6,690 bases of DNA from Candidatus Tayloriibacteriota bacterium. GTDB lineage: Bacteria > Patescibacteriota > Minisyncoccia > Phycocordibacterales > PALSA-1337. The position numbers and the translations under genes were made by a program. This document shows, piece after piece, positions 6,272-6,690 of the stretch. A model generated the notes under the pieces. The model worked only from the letters and a program-made list of their open reading frames with translations. It was not told where the DNA came from and did no database searches. Each line of letters opens with the position of its first letter. Within the stretch, counting starts at the first letter, position 1. The DNA is taken from positions 1-6,690 of the forward strand of contig JAPLZH010000042.1 in assembly GCA_026395105.1 (NCBI GenBank), written 5' to 3'.

Positions 6272-6362
6272 GGAGATTCGAAGACCTTGAGCATATTTTT
6301 GAGGCTGTAATCAGCCGAAAAAATGCGAAAGGTGTACAGGTCCTGTAAGGACCGAATCTCTT
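6271..6362 (+). ncRNA. Candidate structured RNA, three-way junction (strand uncertain)
   Basis: A closing stem GAGATTCG (6273-6280)/CGAATCTC (6353-6360) can be extended by a G-U and an A-U pair. A second arm runs ACCTT (6284-6288), a G-A/A-G double mismatch, GCAT and a T-run, then GGCTG-TAAT-CAGCC (6303-6316), and back through an A-run, ATGC (6323-6326), GA and AAGGT (6329-6333). The third arm is GGTCCT-GTA-AGGACC (6339-6353). Nine T follow at 6375-6383 on the plus strand, which favours that strand, but the structure is possible on either. It matches no RNA family I recognise and could be a repeat rather than a gene. Confidence 0.4.
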
Positions 6363-6524
6363 TGCCCTTTATCATTTTTTTTTGCAAATTTCCCCGCCCA
6401 TTTTTAGGCATCACTACCATACATTTGAAACATACCACCACATGGTATATTTTAGACCATTGTATGGTATGTTTGAAAAGTAGACTAGAAATCCTTTAGT
6501 GTGTGATATTATATTATTATTGAA
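6283..6524. other. Stretch with no supported protein gene
   Basis: Part of the gene-poor right end of the window. It holds the candidate structured RNA, a T-tract (6375-6383), and a nested inverted repeat near 6415-6473. The only long frame crossing it (minus strand, about 6441 to 6229) ends inside the mirrored tRNA tail and is not believed to be coding. Confidence 0.6.
6415..6473. repeat. Nested inverted repeat built on CATACCA/TGGTATG
   Basis: AACATACCA (6429-6437) pairs with TGGTATGTT (6465-6473). Inside it ATGGT (6442-6446) pairs with ACCAT (6456-6460). In an alternative register TACCATACA (6415-6423) pairs with TGTATGGTA (6461-6469). TTTGAAA occurs in direct orientation at 6424 and 6472. 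It may be an operator or a switching RNA element. No T-tract follows, so it is not a terminator. Confidence 0.6.
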
Positions 6525-6596
6525 ATGAATCAAGAATATGAAATAAAAGGCACTAGTGTCCGCTTAAAAATCCCTCCACATAGAAAAAACCCTTAG
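6525..6596 (+). CDS. Possible 23-residue small protein
   Basis: ATG at 6525 opens MNQEYEIKGTSVRLKIPPHR and three more residues, then TAG (6594-6596). A -10-like TATTAT (6512-6517) lies seven bases before the ATG, the same leaderless spacing seen for the 4406 gene. Against it: it is very short, I recognise no family, and its 3' end overlaps the minus-strand terminator hairpin. It may also be the start of a decayed gene. Confidence 0.15.
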   Translation: MNQEYEIKGTSVRLKIPPHRKNP

Positions 6597-6604
6597 GATA
6601 AGGG
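6584..6604 (-). terminator. Minus-strand intrinsic terminator
   Basis: Reading leftward, CCCTTA-TCC-TAAGGG (6604-6590) is followed by TTTTTT (6589-6584). The stem is 6 bp with a 3-base loop and a clean U-tract. It would end transcription entering from the right edge. Confidence 0.65.
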
Positions 6605-6660
6605 ATAATATGTTTATCGAAACCATTATCAACTTAATACTGCCTAAGGGCTCTTTCGTA
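6584..6660 (-). ncRNA. Candidate small RNA of about 76 nt on the minus strand
   Basis: Downstream of a minus-strand extended -10, the segment folds on itself. GAAAGAGCCCTTAGG (6657-6643) pairs with the 3' end CCTAAGGGTTTTTTC (6597-6583) over 15 bp, including two G-U pairs. Inside, GATAAT/ATTATC (6630-6625/6609-6604) carries GTTT-CGAT-AAAC. The 3' strand can instead form the short terminator at 6590-6604. No protein frame is evident in it. The alternative is a leader with an attenuator, but no leftward gene follows at once. Confidence 0.4.
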
Positions 6661-6666
6661 TGCATT

Positions 6667-6675
6667 ATTCTAGCA
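6667..6675 (-). promoter_or_regulatory. Minus-strand extended -10 promoter
   Basis: Reading leftward, TGC-TAGAAT (6675-6667) fits an extended -10. A start would fall near 6660-6659. A -35 at standard spacing would begin at the last base of the window, so it cannot be checked here. Confidence 0.45.
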
Positions 6676-6690
6676 CAATTTTTAGTCAGA

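Larger units (their letters stand above)
6176..6282. repeat. Inverted partial copy of the tRNA-Ala 3' end
   Basis: The segment 6176-6214 (T-loop, T-stem 3' strand, acceptor 3' strand, discriminator and trailer) recurs in reverse complement at 6219-6282. The copy is exact apart from one base and a 25-nt interruption at 6248-6272. Beyond it, GACCT (6283-6287) mirrors AGGTC of the variable loop, with the five bases of the T-stem 5' strand missing. The mirrored copy lacks the rest of a tRNA and cannot be functional. Confidence 0.85.

Noticed and set aside
6271..6362. Hammerhead ribozyme
   Set aside because: A three-way junction and a GAAA are present, but the invariant CUGAUGA core is missing on both strands.
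6229..6441. 70-codon minus-strand open frame
   Set aside because: Its C-terminal third is the mirrored tRNA tail plus the hairpin segment, the rest lies over the structured RNA candidate, and the peptide has no recognisable family character.
1..6690. CRISPR array, insertion sequence or prophage genes
   Set aside because: No regularly spaced direct repeats and no recognisable transposase, integrase or phage protein occur in the window.

Overview
The window reads as a piece of a small-genome, uncultivated bacterium of the Candidate Phyla Radiation (Patescibacteria, Parcubacteria-like). This is inferred from stripped-down repair proteins, absent Shine-Dalgarno sequences, -10 boxes that abut start codons (leaderless mRNAs), a tRNA without encoded CCA, a four-TM protein with a C-terminal cysteine tail of a kind I associate with this group, and a GC-rich palindromic insertion in a coding region. 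The standard code (table 11) fits every gene. No database was consulted, so the lineage is an inference.

Layout. Positions 1-72 hold the N-terminus of a minus-strand gene that leaves the window. A 197-nt divergent spacer with dyads separates it from uvrA (270-2990) and uvrC (3019-4347), which are 28 nt apart and probably co-transcribed. A small membrane protein (4406-5029) and D-alanine--D-alanine ligase (5093-6073) follow. Each of these two has its own promoter, with TATAAT only 6-7 nt before the ATG. Then come tRNA-Ala(TGC) (6123-6195) and a very strong terminator hairpin. The last ~490 nt carry no convincing protein gene but are dense in RNA-like structure.

How the genes relate. UvrA and UvrC are the damage-recognition and incision proteins of nucleotide excision repair; their partner UvrB is not in the window. 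Both are reduced. UvrA lacks almost all of the insertion domain between the two CxxC pairs of signature domain I. UvrC lacks the C-terminal (HhH)2 DNA-binding domain and the cysteines that hold the Fe-S cluster in E. coli UvrC, although its nuclease residues remain. Ddl makes the D-Ala-D-Ala dipeptide for peptidoglycan and looks complete, so the cell should build a wall.

Most unusual region. Downstream of the tRNA, the tRNA 3' end is mirrored as an inverted copy, giving a 29-bp hairpin with one mismatch. The mirrored copy is split by a 25-nt segment containing a perfect 8-bp-stem hairpin. Next to it is a ~92-nt block (6271-6362) that folds on paper into a three-way junction with a tandem G-A/A-G internal loop; its closing stem is built from the same T-arm octamer. 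At the far end, the minus strand has an extended -10 followed by a ~76-nt segment closed by a 15-bp stem ending in a U-tract, a plausible independent small RNA. These are the best candidates for something undescribed. They rest on base pairing read by eye and need comparative support.
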